The notes under the pieces are model-generated. The model was not told the origin of the DNA. It saw only the letters and a list, made by a program, of their open reading frames with translations, and searched no databases. A stretch of 64,000 nucleotides of DNA from Corbicula japonica (Eukaryota > Mollusca > Bivalvia > Venerida > Cyrenidae): positions 7,772,991-7,836,990 of the forward strand of contig JAZAYU010000015.1 of assembly GCA_038501625.1 (NCBI GenBank), in the 5' to 3' direction. Shown here in pieces: positions 22,236 through 34,544 of this stretch (its first letter is position 1; each line of letters starts with the position of its first letter). The translations under genes and the position numbers were made by a program.

Positions 22236-22690
22236 ACATTAAAGATGTAAAGTATCACCTCACATCTAGGGCTAGCAACCAGGGCTATCAAAATCTTTCA
22301 ATTTGTTAATGACATCAGACAGGTATGGGAATTTATTAATAAACATTCTAATTGGTGACTGGTCCAACATAGAGTCTAGACAAAAATATTAATCAAACCA
22401 GTATATTTTTGAGATCAAGAAAGTTTCCTTGGTGGGTGCTATGATCAATTTTGTAAATTCAACTAAAGGGAACACTAAAGTTGGACTTGGTTGCTCAATA
22501 ACAGTTTTTACATTTTATTGTAGTGATTATTAACATTTTGGTGATTATTTTTTATCAATCAAGTAATTTAAAGTATTATACACTCATTTTACAGTAATAA
22601 ATGAGTTATGCCATACCACTGTCGCAGCACATCAAGCACAAGTGAAACCCAGAATACCATGATTAAGTAGCTAAGAAATGTTAAGTTTAA

Positions 22691-22924
22691 CCCTTTCCTG
22701 TACAGACACACCTTAATTGCTAGTGCGAACAGTTTAGATCCAGATCAGCCGGCACATCCGTGCCGTCTGATCAGGATCTAAACTGTTTGCTTTTTGATTC
22801 ATTAGGTTATTTCTGACCAAAATGCGACCAGTGCAGATCCTGATCAGACGGCACGGACGTTCCGGCTGATCTGGATCTTCACTGGTCGCACACGCGAAAA
22901 AATGCTTATATATCCAGGAAAGGG
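22691..22924. mobile_element. Palindromic element A, near consensus
   Basis: Both hairpin arms are nearly perfect (cagatcagccggcacatccg, agatcctgatcagacggcac). It ends 16 bp from the exon 14 donor. Confidence 0.95.
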
Positions 22925-22940
22925 TTAAACAGCAACTTAC

Positions 22941-23059
22941 ACTGTGGAGAAACCAAGTAGCCTCCAAGCGGAGCAGGGTGCCCTGCTGCTGCATCGAACC
23001 CAGCAGACACCAGCACAATCTCTGGATTGAACTCTCGGGCTATAGGCATCAGTATGGTC
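22941..23059 (-). CDS. HDAC4: Class IIa HDAC, in-window exon 14 (third zinc ligand [11 protein letters not shown])
   Basis: A 119-nt exon encoding [20 protein letters not shown] then [19 protein letters not shown]. The Asp of GFDA is the third active-site zinc ligand (human D934). A palindromic element (22691-22924) ends only 16 bp beyond its donor (T|GTAAGT). Confidence 0.96.
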
Positions 23060-23669
23060 CTGCAAAAAATAAAAAGTGGGCCATTTAAATGATGCAGAAT
23101 CAAATCACTACTGAGCCCAAAAGCACAAACATGATCTCTTGCTCAAATTTTTTTGCTGTTATGTTTTGCATTTTCATACAGATTGATCTTTATGAACACA
23201 GGGCAAGTCCTTTAAAAATTTTCATAAAATTTAAATAAACATACAATATCACAGTAGTAATATTTTCTCCAATACCTTTTATATTCCAATAATTGACTAC
23301 TAGATATGCAAAGGCAGAGGGGTGGTGTAAATGTAACAAGTATTTCCAAGATGCCATTTTTCATAATACTTCATTCAGTGAAACCTTGCCCAGTAACTGG
23401 TGCTAACTCCCCATAAATGGTCAAATGAGTAATTATTGATTCAAAATTAATATTCGAAGTTTACACCGTGGAAATGATGTTGAAGTTTGCGACTTTTTGC
23501 CCAAAACTTAACCGAGTATTTAACTATTGATTCAAAATTAATATTTGAAGTTTACACCATGTAAATGATTTTGAAGTTTGTGACTTCTTTGCCCAAAACT
23601 TAACTGACTTAGGTAACATTTCATTTTTTTCCAGAAAGTAAAGAATAAAGATTTTTTTTATTAAAATAA

Positions 23670-23893
23670 CCATTTCCTCCATAGATACACCTTTTTTGCA
23701 GGGCGAACAGTTTAGATCAAGATCAGCCGGCACATCTATGCCATCTGAGCAGGTTCTAAACTGTTCACTTTTTGATTCATTAGGTTATTTCTGACCACAA
23801 TGCTACCAGTGCAGATCCTGATCAGATGGCACAGATGTGCCTGGTGATCTGGATCAACATATGCGTAAAAATGCCTATATAAGGAGGTAAGGG
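23670..23893. mobile_element. Palindromic element A
   Basis: catttcctccatagatacac ... ataaggaggtaagggttaa, 43 bp before the low end of exon 13. Confidence 0.9.
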
Positions 23894-23936
23894 TTAAATA
23901 CAGTAAGTTCATTATTGAGGTTATTAGTGTGTTTAC

Positions 23937-24154
23937 CTAAAGGCTGCTAAGTATTCAGCATCCCCTTTTGGAGGCTCGAGACCCCCGCTGAAAGCAATAT
24001 TCACATTGAACCCCTCTGCATCCCCGACACCACACTCCTCAGGAGCTCCAGTTCCAGGAAAGAAATTTCCATTGTCATGACGATGTATTGAGATATACAG
24101 TATGTTCTTGTCATCGAAAGTCATCTGCTGCGTCCCATTTCCATGATGTACATC
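23937..24154 (-). CDS. HDAC4: Class IIa HDAC, in-window exon 13 (active-site zinc ligands DVHHGNGT)
   Basis: A 218-nt exon starting [17 protein letters not shown], with the active-site zinc ligands Asp and His (human D840 and H842). Then [34 protein letters not shown] and GDAEYLAAF. The trailing AG joins G as Arg. All catalytic-core residues recognisable in this segment are present. Confidence 0.97.
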
Positions 24155-24652
24155 CTGAAAGACAAACAATTCAAGAGCTTTTTATCAGAAATTGGGAAGA
24201 GGCCTTGGCCTTTCAAATTTGGAAATATATGCATGATAATTGTTTATTTTGGGAAAACAAAATTCATTGAAAGATCGGTACTAGTTAATAAATTTGATTA
24301 GTAATACGAATTTTCAACTTAAATTTAATGTTTTAAAGCACTTTATTTTTCAGACTTTAATTTTTTTACTCCTCACAGAGGAATTTGATCTATTTTTCAA
24401 CATCTTACCAAGCATTTTGGGAAGACACTCTGCCACAGTTGGGATAAAATGCTATATTTTTGAATTGGGAAGAGGTCTGTATAAGGCCTCTGTTATATAG
24501 AGATGAAAAGCCCTGAATTCACACTCTGATCAGAATCTCAGGGTCTGATGCAAGATTTCCTGTTATATGGTTTGTTTGGGGCTGTCTTTGGGTAGTTACA
24601 TGATCATCTCCAAAATTCTGGCCAAAAATTCCATTAATTAAATATATATCTT

Positions 24653-24905
24653 TTAAAACCCACTGTGACACATCTGTGACAAGTGTAGACCCTTTAAAAC
24701 CTACTGTGACACATCTGTGACAAGTGTAGACCCTTTAAAACCTACTGTGACACATCTGTGACAAGTGTAGACCCTTTAAAACCCACTGTGACACATCTGT
24801 GACAAGTGTAGACCCTTAAAAACCTACTGTGACACATCTGTGACTAGTGTAGACCCAGATCAGCCTGCATATCTGCACCATCTGATCACATTCTACGCTG
24901 TTTGC
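24653..24905 (+). repeat. 41-bp tandem repeat (five units) grown from an element A arm
   Basis: actgtgacacatctgtgaca / agtgtagacccttt units begin at 24661, 24702, 24743, 24784 and 24825. The last runs directly into element A sequence (gtgtagacccagatcagcct). Confidence 0.9.
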
Positions 24906-24969
24906 AATCAAAGAATTTCTGGACTGGTTCATTTTGAAAGACACAGGTCTTCCATACATACCTCATTAT

Positions 24970-25375
24970 ATAAATATCACATCCATCAGTGGGTGATAGA
25001 ACGGAATGTTCACCCGAGACAGGTAATGTCAACCAAGGCGTTAGCCGAGGTTGACATTACCTGTCAAGGGTGAACATAACGTTCTATCACCCACTGAAGG
25101 ATGTGATATTTATTTTATTATAACGAACAAAATAATTCGGAAACTTTTACAAATTTATTCAACAATGATATTAACACAAAATAAAAAGTCAATTTAATCA
25201 ATAAAACATTAATTCAACTGTCAGTAAATTCAGTCAACGCACGCGAGGGCCGATTCGTAATGTCAAGCGGGCATATAAGTAATGTCAAGAGGGTAACATT
25301 ACGGATTGTCAGCATGTGACGTCACATTACGCTATATAGTAAACTTATCACGTGAGGTATAATAATATAGCATGT
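24970..25375 (+). mobile_element. 0.4-kb inverted-repeat element D, copy 1
   Basis: Hairpin-rich: tgggtgatagaac...gttctatcaccca encloses an inner gtaatgtcaacc...ggttgacattac palindrome. The right part carries gacgtcacattacgctatat. No open frame of note. In an HDAC intron. Confidence 0.7.
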
Positions 25376-25509
25376 ACAGGGTTAATGTAAACTATTTTTC
25401 ATCTCTAAGCAATAATCTACATTTAACATCTTAAATTGCTATTTATCTTATCTTGTATTAATTAGTAGTTTAAACACTGGATCATTTTTATAACAATGCA
25501 TTACGAACC

Positions 25510-25650
25510 CTTAACTCTTTCCTGCATGTACAGTCCTTTGTGGCATGAACAAACAGTGTAGAACCAGATCAGCCGGCACATCTGGATGTGCATGCTGATC
25601 TGGATCTACACTGGTTGCACATGCGTAACAATGCATATATATGGAGGATT
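25510..25650. mobile_element. Palindromic element A, half-size
   Basis: ttaactctttcctgcatgta ... atatatggaggattaa; the central portion is deleted. Confidence 0.8.
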
Positions 25651-25659
25651 AAACTTTAT

Positions 25660-26440
25660 AGCTAAAGATTGTAAATCCTAATTATCTAGGCCATATTCTC
25701 AGTTACAAGTTTCCTAGAAATGTCTTGTAATGACCTTCCAAGAATCTCAGATAAATGTTGTTTTCAATTAGTACACAGCAGTCTTTAGGCAGTGTATATC
25801 GGTTGAATATGATTTGATATGATATGGTTTTGTATTTGTAAAGTCAATAACTTTAAGGTGTTTAAAGATATTCTAGGTCAATGACCAAAAACCTTCTTTT
25901 AATACTCAACATAAATATACAAAGCCAAAATAAAAACTTGACAAAAATAACCTGGGAAACTCATATTACTTTAATGATTCCAGTAAATACGAATATCTGA
26001 AGGAATTTGATCACCAATATGTTTATCTTGGAAGTTGCAGGTTCAGTATCTATTGGTTAAAAAAAGAAAACGGAAAACAAATTATGTTGTTGTGGCATCA
26101 TTTAGGAAAGAGATAACCTTGACCTCTGTGAAAAAAATAACAACATCTTCACGCTTTATCAAATGTCCAGATATGTGCATATACAACAAATTAAACGAAG
26201 GATAAAATAAAGCATCAATAAATACAATTTTAGATTTTAAGTAATAAGTTTTAACAGCTATGTTTTCATTTATGCTCAGTATATATAAACATACTACAAA
26301 CAAGCCATATTAACACTTGATGAATACACTTGAAGAGATTTGACAATTTCTCTAATGCAACATACAGATACAAAGCATATTTTTACATAAGTTTTTTTCC
26401 CACCATAGGGTTGTTCCCAAATAAATAATATCAATAAGGG
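25660..26440. other. HDAC intron interior
   Basis: Nothing recognised. An open frame at 26082-26303 has no supporting features. Confidence 0.5.
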
Positions 26441-26447
26441 TATTTAA

Positions 26448-26679
26448 CCCTTTCCTCCACAGACACACCTAAATTGTAAGGGCGAACAGTTAAGATCCAG
26501 ATCAGCCGGGACATCTGTGACGTCTGATCAGGATCTAAACTGTTTGCTTTTATTCATTAGATAATTTCTGACCAAAATACGATCAGTGCAGATTCTGATC
26601 AGATGGCACGAATGTGCAGGCTGATCTGGATCTACGATGGTTGCACATGTGTAAAAAGGCATATATATGGAGGAAAGGG
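26448..26679. mobile_element. Palindromic element A
   Basis: tttaaccctttcctccacag ... atggaggaaagggttaact, TTAA on both sides. Confidence 0.92.
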
Positions 26680-26730
26680 TTAACTGACATTAATAGTAAT
26701 CAGTTATCAATATGATGCCAATACTATGCT

Positions 26731-26939
26731 TAACTCTTTAATCCATAGATACACCTTTATCGTGTGAACAAACTGTGTACATCCAGGTCCATGCCATCTG
26801 ATCAGGATTTGCTTATAGGTAAAAAAAACAATATGGATCTGAAACGCAACAGTGCAGATCCTGATCAGAAGGCACAAATGTGTGCCAGATTCTACACTGG
26901 TTGTACACATGCAAAAACATGTATATAAAGGGTTAAGGG
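26731..26939. mobile_element. Palindromic element A, diverged
   Basis: ttaactctttaatccataga ... gtatataaagggttaaggg, 50 bp from the previous copy. Confidence 0.8.
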
Positions 26940-27305
26940 TCTTCAACAGTTGTCATTGCATTTCTATTAATAAAAAAGAAAATAATTAAAATTTCTCCAA
27001 TACCTAAAATGTAGTTCAGTAAAACTTTCCACAAATACATGCTACTTATGTATCTTTAATTTACGCACATTAGGAAATGTTAGGTCAGTATAGAAAAACA
27101 TCTTGACCTTTAAATTCCCTAAATTCTAAGAACACAAGAAACATTTGTCAGTATTGTATTTCTTGAGCTGACATTTAAGAAATGTCTTGTGGTGTTTACA
27201 TTTCGTTATTGGTTATTAATAGAATTGGAACTTTTATTCATAAATGTTACATTAATTAGACTTTTTAAACATTCCTGTTTTCTTTCGTGCTGTGAAAGTC
27301 TCTTA

Positions 27306-27666
27306 ACACTTTCCTCCACAGATACACCTTTATTGCATGGGCAAACAGTTTAGATCCAGATCAGCCAGCAGATCAGTGCCACCTGATCAGGATCTACACT
27401 GTTTGCTTTTTGATTAATTAGGTTATTTCTGACCAAAATGCGACCAGTGCAGATCCTGATCAGGGTTGAAGGTTATAAAGCTGAGTTTGGAAACCAGTCT
27501 CAAATCTCAAGCATCTGATGTGACTAGTCGCCATTTCAGCCAATCAGATGCTTGAGATTTGAGACTGGTTTCCATGCTCAGCTTTATTACCTTGGGCACA
27601 GATGGCACAGATCTTGATCTACACTGTTTGCCCACAGAATAAAGGTGTATGTATGGAGATAAAAAG
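27306..27666. mobile_element. Palindromic element A carrying a foldback
   Basis: acactttcctccacagatac ... tatggagataaaaagtt, interrupted at 27464-27599. Confidence 0.9.
27464..27599. mobile_element. Foldback element B inside a palindromic element
   Basis: Inserted after gatcag of the element at 27306-27666. Reads ggttgaaggttataaagctg to ttattaccttgggcac, and the host continues with agatggcacag, giving an AG duplication. Confidence 0.85.
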
Positions 27667-27759
27667 TTCAGTGCACTGTACAGTTGTTATGCCATTTTGA
27701 CATACTGGATATAAATATTTGATCTGCCATTACCTCTGCCACTACCTCATACAAAGGAA

Positions 27760-28035
27760 TAGTAACTCTGCCATTTTTATATATTCAGGCCAGTTACTCT
27801 GCCATTTTCTTATATTCAGGAACAGTAAATCTGCCATTTTCGTATATTCAGGAACAGTAAATCTGCCATTTTCGTATATTCAGGAACAGTAAATCTGCCA
27901 TTTTTGTATATTCAGGAGCAGTAAATCTGCCATTTTCATATATTCAGGAACAGTAAATTTGCCATTTTCATATATTCAGGAACAGTAACTCTGCCACTGA
28001 ATATTAATTCAGGAACAGTAACTCTGTCATTTTCT
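27760..28035 (+). repeat. 32-bp tandem repeat
   Basis: About eight units of ctgccattttcgtatattca ggaacagtaaat (27799, 27831, 27863 and on), the last ones decaying. HDAC intron just downstream of exon 12. Confidence 0.9.
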
Positions 28036-28220
28036 CATATTAAGGGCCGCCATTTACATAGATTCAGGAAAAGTAACTCAGTGTGTTCCTCATTGATGAA
28101 CAAGTCATCATAAAGTATGTGATTAATTGGCTTATCACTAATTCAAGCATTAAGATTATAACCAACTCTAATTTGTATACAGATAAGTGCCACCTTAGGT
28201 TAAACTAGATAAATCCTTAC

Positions 28221-28308
28221 CCAATCCACTATCAGAACCTTCTTCATTTTCAACTTTTCTTTCATCTGTTTGGCTGCTATGGCAACAGAATTAAAATAAC
28301 AAAATCCC
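28221..28308 (-). CDS. HDAC4: Class IIa HDAC, in-window exon 12 (GFCYFNSVA)
   Basis: An 88-nt exon encoding [16 protein letters not shown] and ending KKVLIVDW. The deacetylase-domain core strand and helix are conserved almost residue for residue with HDAC4. Phase 0 at the 3' end, so Trp-Asp of the DWDVHHG zinc site is split between exons. Confidence 0.96.
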
Positions 28309-28557
28309 CTGAAAAGATAAAGAAGAAAAACTGATTGAATAAACATTAAAATGAGTACTACACTTGAAAAATAAGTGAAAGATCATCATCTTAGTGCAAA
28401 AATGGTATAAATGCTTCTTATTTCAATTGTACATAAACTGTTTTTGCACTATGGAGATGACATGCATATTCCGATAGCCACATTAAGAATAGACACTCCC
28501 TCCATTGACCACATCAGAATGGGGAAAAAACATGCATTTATAATATGATTAATTTAA

Positions 28558-29134
28558 CCCTTCCCTCCATATATATGCCTTTTATTACATGGGCAAACAG
28601 AGCAGGGCCCAAGATCATAAAACTAAGTTCAGCCAATCAGATGCTTGAGATTTGAGACTGATCTCCAGATTTAGTTTTATGGTCCCAAGGTTATAAAACT
28701 GAGCATGGAAACCAGTCTCAAATCTCAAGCATCTGATTGGCTGAAATGGCGACCAGTCGCCATTTCAGCCAGTCAGATGCTTGAGATTTGAGACTGGTTT
28801 CCAAACTCAGCTTTATAACCTTCAGCCATGATCTTTGGCACAGATCCAGATCAGCCAGCTCATTCATGCTGTCTGCTCAGAACTTTTACTGTTCACTTTT
28901 AGTGTCATTATGTTACTTCTGACCAAGAAGTAAACAGTGTTGATCCTGATCAGACGGCTCAGTTTGTCACTGAAAGTTTAACCCTGCCATGCCATCTGAT
29001 CAGAATCTAAACTGTTCGCTTTTTGATTCATTAAGTTATTTCTGGCCAAAATGCAACCAGTGCAGATCCGGCACAAATACACCAGCTGATCTGGATCTAC
29101 ACTGGTCGCACATGGGTATATATGGAGGAAAGGG
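28558..29134. mobile_element. Palindromic element A complex (two copies, nested foldbacks)
   Basis: The first copy begins cccttccctccatatatatg and is split by foldbacks at 28606-28841. A second, left-truncated copy starts at about 28980 and ends atatggaggaaagggttt. Confidence 0.85.
28606..28841. mobile_element. Foldback element B interrupted by a second foldback (28682-28827)
   Basis: Outer copy: ggcccaagatcataaaacta at the left and atgatctttggcac at the right. An inner full copy (tcccaaggttataaaactga ... tataaccttcagcc) splits it. The outer copy itself sits inside the palindromic element at 28558: three nesting levels. Confidence 0.8.
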
Positions 29135-29585
29135 TTTAAACCAGGTTCTACGACACATTTATTTGGTTTCAAAAAAGCAGCTAGAAGGAAAAGAATTAAG
29201 TATGATTCAGTTGTTTTGATAATATTGCCTTTCAGTGTTGGATTGCTTAAAGGCACAATGTATTTTCTCCAGACCATTATTTTTCTTCCCTGTGAAATTT
29301 CATATCCCTATTAGAATTCCAAAAACATTATTTCCGACAATATTATATCAACTTAAAACCATTTTGTTTCTTCAGGCAGAATTTACATCAGGTAAATTAT
29401 CTGCCTTCAAAATTGCTTCCTTATGTTTTCATAATGGAAATTTCTCAAACCGCTTCCTGCTAAATGTGCAAATTAAAAACTAGTGACCATAGCTAGTGAA
29501 AGCGACTGATAACAGACTTTGTTTAAGCTTATGAACAGAACTTCCATGTCGTGTTCGAGCAAAAATCTTATGAATTTCAACTTAA

Positions 29586-29793
29586 CCCTTTCCTCCATAG
29601 ACACACCTTTATTGAGATGGCTAACAGTGTAGATCCAGATCAGCCGGCACATCCGTGCCATGCACTGTTTGCTTTTTTTATTTGTTAGGTTATTTCTGAC
29701 CAAAATGCAACCAGTGCAGATCCTGATCAGACGGCACATCTGGATCTTCACTGGTTGCACATGCATAAAAATGTGTATATATGGAGGAAAGGG
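29586..29793. mobile_element. Palindromic element A
   Basis: TTAA precedes cctttcctccatagacac; ends tatggaggaaagggtta. Part of each hairpin is deleted. Confidence 0.92.
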
Positions 29794-29885
29794 TTAGGAG
29801 AACAGTGAAAAATGATGTCTGCAAATGTTTATTGTGCTGTTTGCATGTTTTGAGAGCGGACTATGTGTATAAATATATTCCTAAA

Positions 29886-30112
29886 CCCTTTACTCCATTT
29901 AAGCACCTTTTATCACATGGGCAAGCAGTGTAGATCCAGATCAGCCTGCACCTCTTTGCTGTCTGATAAGATCTGTTTTGTTGGCTTTTAAGAAATAACC
30001 CCATGAATCTAAAAGCAAAAAGTACAGATCCTGATCAGAATGCACAGATGTGCCAGCTGATCTGGATCTACTGTTCACCCATGTCGTAAAGGCTTTTATA
30101 TGTAGTAAAGGG
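29886..30112. mobile_element. Palindromic element A, diverged
   Basis: ccctttactccatttaagca ... tgtagtaaagggttaag, 42 bp before the low end of exon 11. Confidence 0.85.
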
Positions 30113-30153
30113 TTAAGAGAGATATTTTGAAACAATTTATACGGAGATCTTAC

Positions 30154-30263
30154 ATGGCTTGTTCCGGCTCAGCATGATGACCAGGTGGTCGGACGAGCGC
30201 AAACCCGTTCTTCAGCTCTCCAGCCCCAACCCGCAATGCGAGCTCAGTCACACAACCCGCAGC
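30154..30263 (-). CDS. HDAC4: Class IIa HDAC, in-window exon 11 (catalytic RPPGHHAE)
   Basis: A 110-nt exon encoding [20 protein letters not shown] then [16 protein letters not shown]. The GHHAE pair is the catalytic His dyad. More GC-rich than its surroundings, as expected of coding DNA here. Donor AT|GTAAGA splits the Met codon shared with the next exon. Confidence 0.96.
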
Positions 30264-30679
30264 CTGCAAGTAAAAACAATCCATAAAATATATTTCCTGT
30301 TAACTTCATTTATTTTGAAAAAGAGAGCAGTTTCTCAGCTAGATTAAGTTTATGTAGATAAAAACACCGTCAAAAATGTTAATTTATTTAAACAGATCTT
30401 TAACGCACATCATAAGTGCCTCATGATTAAAGAAACAAGACAATGCTCCGATGGAAACATCAGTTTTCTTTGATCCTCTGCACTCAAGGTGAAAAACATG
30501 ACATAATGGATCAGGAATCAGGAAAGATCTCGGCTTATTCTATAGTGAATGAACTTAATTCTGGGAATCAGTCATTTAGCATTAATAAAAGACATCATTA
30601 GATGTACTTATGGTCATGAGATGTACTTTTAAGTTGCACTTACTACATTAGCACTTCCAACATAAACCATATTTAAGGT

Positions 30680-30745
30680 AAGAGTTTAGATCCAGATCAG
30701 CACAGACTGATCTGGAAATACACTGTTTACCCACAGTTCAAGAGC
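30680..30745. mobile_element. Element A fragment
   Basis: agagtttagatccagatcag and gactgatctggaaatacact only; ends missing. Confidence 0.6.
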
Positions 30746-31408
30746 ACTATCCCATGGACAAAATTAGGGGGAAACAATCATTTGTTTATTCATATACAAT
30801 CCATGTTAAAGTTAAGAGCCGGACTGGCCTTCACAAGACCGCTGATCCCTTACTTTGACCTTGACCTTTAAGATGGGAACTTAGGGTTTTGCATGTGACA
30901 CTTGAGATTTATCTTCCAAGCCAAATACAAATAAGATTGTCCAATGTATATTCTTGTTATGGGCTTGACAATTCGGACATACTTATTAACAAACACAAGG
31001 ACGAACTTATACAACCACTAATGCATGCAAATTGACCGGAAGGCCAATTTGACAACTTAGTTGAGATCACCTCAATGGGGCTAATATTCCAGGAATGGAG
31101 ACAGTTCTCCGGGGAAAACTTGTCTAAAGACGTTAAGGTCACAACATTATGATTATTTTTCTCTCTCTAAGATCGCTTTTTGGTCAAGTTAATTTTGAGA
31201 TGCTGGTGATCATTGCTTAGTTTGTGGTTATTTTATTTTTGATTGTGCAGTTTTAAGGCCTTAAAAAATGTGACTTAAGGCACCACTAAAATTAAGTTAA
31301 AAAAAAATAATGTATCAGATAATTACGTTGTTCAACTTAATTTATGTTATAACAACTAAAATAATTATTGAATATTGAACACCAGTGAATGAACTTTATT
31401 GAATTTAC

Positions 31409-31633
31409 CCATTCCTCCATATACATGCATTTATGGCATGGGTGAACAGTGTATATCTGGATCAGCCGGCGCATACATGCTGTTTGAGCTAGATCTATAC
31501 TGTTTGCTTTTTTTATTCATTAGTTTTTTTCTGATCAAAACGCTAACAGTGTAAATCCTGATCAGATGGCATGTATGTACTGGATGATCTGGATCTATAC
31601 TGTTAGCCCATAAAGGTGTATATGTGGAAAAGG
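31409..31633. mobile_element. Palindromic element A, diverged
   Basis: cccattcctccatatacatg ... gtatatgtggaaaaggtta; next to exon 10. Confidence 0.85.
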
Positions 31634-31663
31634 TTAAATAAACTCTAGAATTGAACAAATTAC

Positions 31664-31764
31664 CATTCTGGCAGCTATTGACGTATGAAGATCATTCCAC
31701 ACTGTGTCAGAGTCCACACCAACACCGCCACATTGTAAAGCACAAAATCGCATCGGTAATGATT
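31664..31764 (-). CDS. HDAC4: Class IIa HDAC, in-window exon 10 (CGGVGVDSDT)
   Basis: A 101-nt exon encoding SLPMRFCALQCGGVGVDSDT and VWNDLHTSIAARM. The Cys of QCGGVGVD corresponds to the fourth structural zinc ligand (C751). The donor GTAATT is suboptimal. It lies 14 bp past a palindromic element that ends in the flanking intron. Confidence 0.94.
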
Positions 31765-31855
31765 CTGAAATCATAAAAGTGAGAACATTAAGTCTGATTT
31801 TGTTGATCCGAACATATGGACCTGTCTCTTACCAAACTTTTATTGTAGACTTATT

Positions 31856-32083
31856 CTTTTTACTCTATAGATATGCCTTTATCACATGTTGAACATTGTA
31901 GATCCAGATCAGCCAGCACATCTCTGTCAATCTAGATCTGCATTGTTCGCTTTTTGATTCATTAGGTTATTTCTGACCAAGAAGCAAACAGTGGAGATTT
32001 TGATTAGATGGCATGCATGGTTAGATTGATCTGGATCTACACTGTTTGGCCACATGAAAAAGGTGTATCTGTGTGGTGAAAGG
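31856..32083. mobile_element. Palindromic element A, diverged
   Basis: ctttttactctatagatatg ... ctgtgtggtgaaaggttaa. Confidence 0.8.
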
Positions 32084-32613
32084 TTAAATAACATCCTATA
32101 TAACCAGAAGTAAACTGAGAACCCCAACTCATATTATTTAGATTAGACAGCTGCTGCGCTGGTCCCTCATTCACCTAATACAAAGCCCCATCTCTACATG
32201 ATTAAAGCTGTAATAAAATCACCGTATTGTATCAAATCATGCACTCGTCAGGGTTACAGCAAACCTGTTACAAAAGTCTCTCTGCATTAAATTAATAATT
32301 AATCTCTACCTTTCCAAAATATCATTCATAAAATATCAAGGACATAGGAGAGTACTATTTCAATCAGTTTTTCTAAAAAACCTCAGACTCATATTCAGGA
32401 AAACAACTATATAAACAAAACGCAATAATGGTGTATCTCCTTAATGTTTAAATGGTGCTTATACTGTTCTTGCATTCATTTAGTCTGGCATTTGCTCTAC
32501 TTTTAATGATGTACTATTACATTATTTTTGTTGCTCTAGATCTAAGAAGAGGACTTAATCCTTCCTCCAGAGACACACCTTTATTGCGTGGGCTAACAGT
32601 TTAGATCCAGATC

Positions 32614-34544
32614 TATCTATCTATCTATAAATACTGCATGACACTATTGTTTAGCATTTTATGCAGGTGCGCGTCTGTACAAGAAATATTAAAAGAAGAA
32701 ATGTACAGGAGAAAAAAAGTAATACATAATGTATTTGTGAGAGTTCTGAATTAAAGCTGATAGTGTTAGTTAAAAGACTAGATTTACAGTTAAAAGAGTA
32801 AAAACAGCATAGTCACTTAGAAGTTATGGCACAGTTACCCCCTGCCTAAACTGGTCCAGGGTGGGTGCCTGTGCAACATTTGCTGGCAAAGAATTCCACA
32901 GTACAATAGTGGCAGGGTAGAATGAACATTTATAGTAATTACAAGGAGTTTGGATTTGCCTAAAAGAGAGGGGATGCATGTGTCTAGTGAGACGAGTAGT
33001 GGGTAAAACATACTGAGGCATTGGAACAGCAACCAGTCCATGGACAATTTTAAAGAACATAAGTAGTCTGGAATCACACCTTCTGTTACCAAGGGAACGC
33101 CACCCCAGCTTTTCTAGCATGCTTGTGACACTGCTATAATGTGAGTAATCACCGGTGACCCATCGAGCGGCCCTGCGCTGAACCATTTCGATCTTATGGA
33201 TGTTTTGTTGTGTATGGGGACTCCACACTGAGCTACAGTACTCAAGTTGTGGTCGGACCAGGGTTTTGTAAGCGAACTGCCTGATGTTTTGATGTTTAGT
33301 GGGAATGTTCCGTTTGATAAAATTTAGTGTTTGGTTAGCTGTTGTGGTGACCTGATTTATGTGTTTGTTCCAGCTAAGGTCAGAAGTGATGCAAACACCA
33401 AGGTATTTGGCATCACTGACTGTGGCTAGGGTTTGACCATGCAATGTATAATTTGTTTTGTGAGGGTGCTTTGATCTTGTGATATTTATAACCGTGCACT
33501 TGGAGGGATTGAATTCCATGTCCCAAGTGTGTTCCCATTTTTGTAACCTGTTTAGATCTTCTTGCAGAGTCTGGTCTGAATCATTTTTGACCGTGATGTA
33601 TACAGCTGTGTCGTCTGCAAATAACCAGACCTGTGAGATAATATTTTCAGGCAGGTCATTTATATAGAGCAAGAAGAGCAGAGGGCCAAGAACAGAACCC
33701 TGAGGGACTCCTGAGGTGACAGGTACCTCGTCTGACTTTTCACCATTGACCAAGACAGACTGACGACGACCAATAAGAAATGATTTGACCCATTGAAGAG
33801 TGTTGTTTTGAATGCCATGTTGATGGAGTTTGTATAACAGCTTGAGGTGGTTGACCTTATCGAATGCCTTAGAGAAGTCTAAGAGGATTAGATCTGTTTG
33901 GTGACCTTGGATTAAATTTCGGGATAGGTCCTCGACAAGCCCTAAAAGTTGAGTTTCACATGACATTTTGGACCTAAAACCGTGCTGAAGGTGATAAAGA
34001 ATACTATTGACCTGGTAATGTTTAGTGATGTTTGAGGCGACAATGTGTTCCATTAATTTGCAAAGAGCACATGTCAAGGATATTGGCCTATAGTTTGCGG
34101 GGTTACTTTTATCCCCTTTCTTAAAGAGGGGAGTGACATTCGCCTTGGTCCAGTCGGAAGGGATGGTGCCTGTATCTAATGACTTTTGAAAGAGCTTGGT
34201 GACCAAAGGGGCAATTTGTACACTTAAATTTTTTAGAACTATAGGTTTAAGGTCGTCTGGGCCGCAAGCTTTGCCAATCTGTAAAGTGGACAAGAGCTTT
34301 TGGACACCACCTACACTTATGGATATATCAGGCATCTTGGGGTATTGGGGTAATTTGGTGGTGCTAAACAGGTGTTTAGTTTTCATGGAGCAGAGTTGGC
34401 CTAGTTTGAGGGGATTCATTGGAGTGAAGACGGACTGAAATTGACGGTTAAGGAAATTTGCCTGGCCCCTACTATCTGTGATAAGTTTATCATTTTCCAA
34501 TAGGGGGGCGATGTCTTGGGTATCCTGTTTAGCATTTTTCAGCC
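32614..34544 (-). mobile_element. 5'-truncated non-LTR retrotransposon (Jockey/CR1-like group)
   Basis: The element lies inside one palindromic element, splitting it after gatc at 32610-32613; the other half resumes at 34545 with ggatcagccgg. The 3' end (low coordinate) carries a short TAGA repeat (tatctatctatctata), typical of some non-LTR tails. No endonuclease domain is present, so the copy is 5' truncated. A shared GATC at both junctions may be a short target duplication or reflect the host repeat. Confidence 0.85.
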
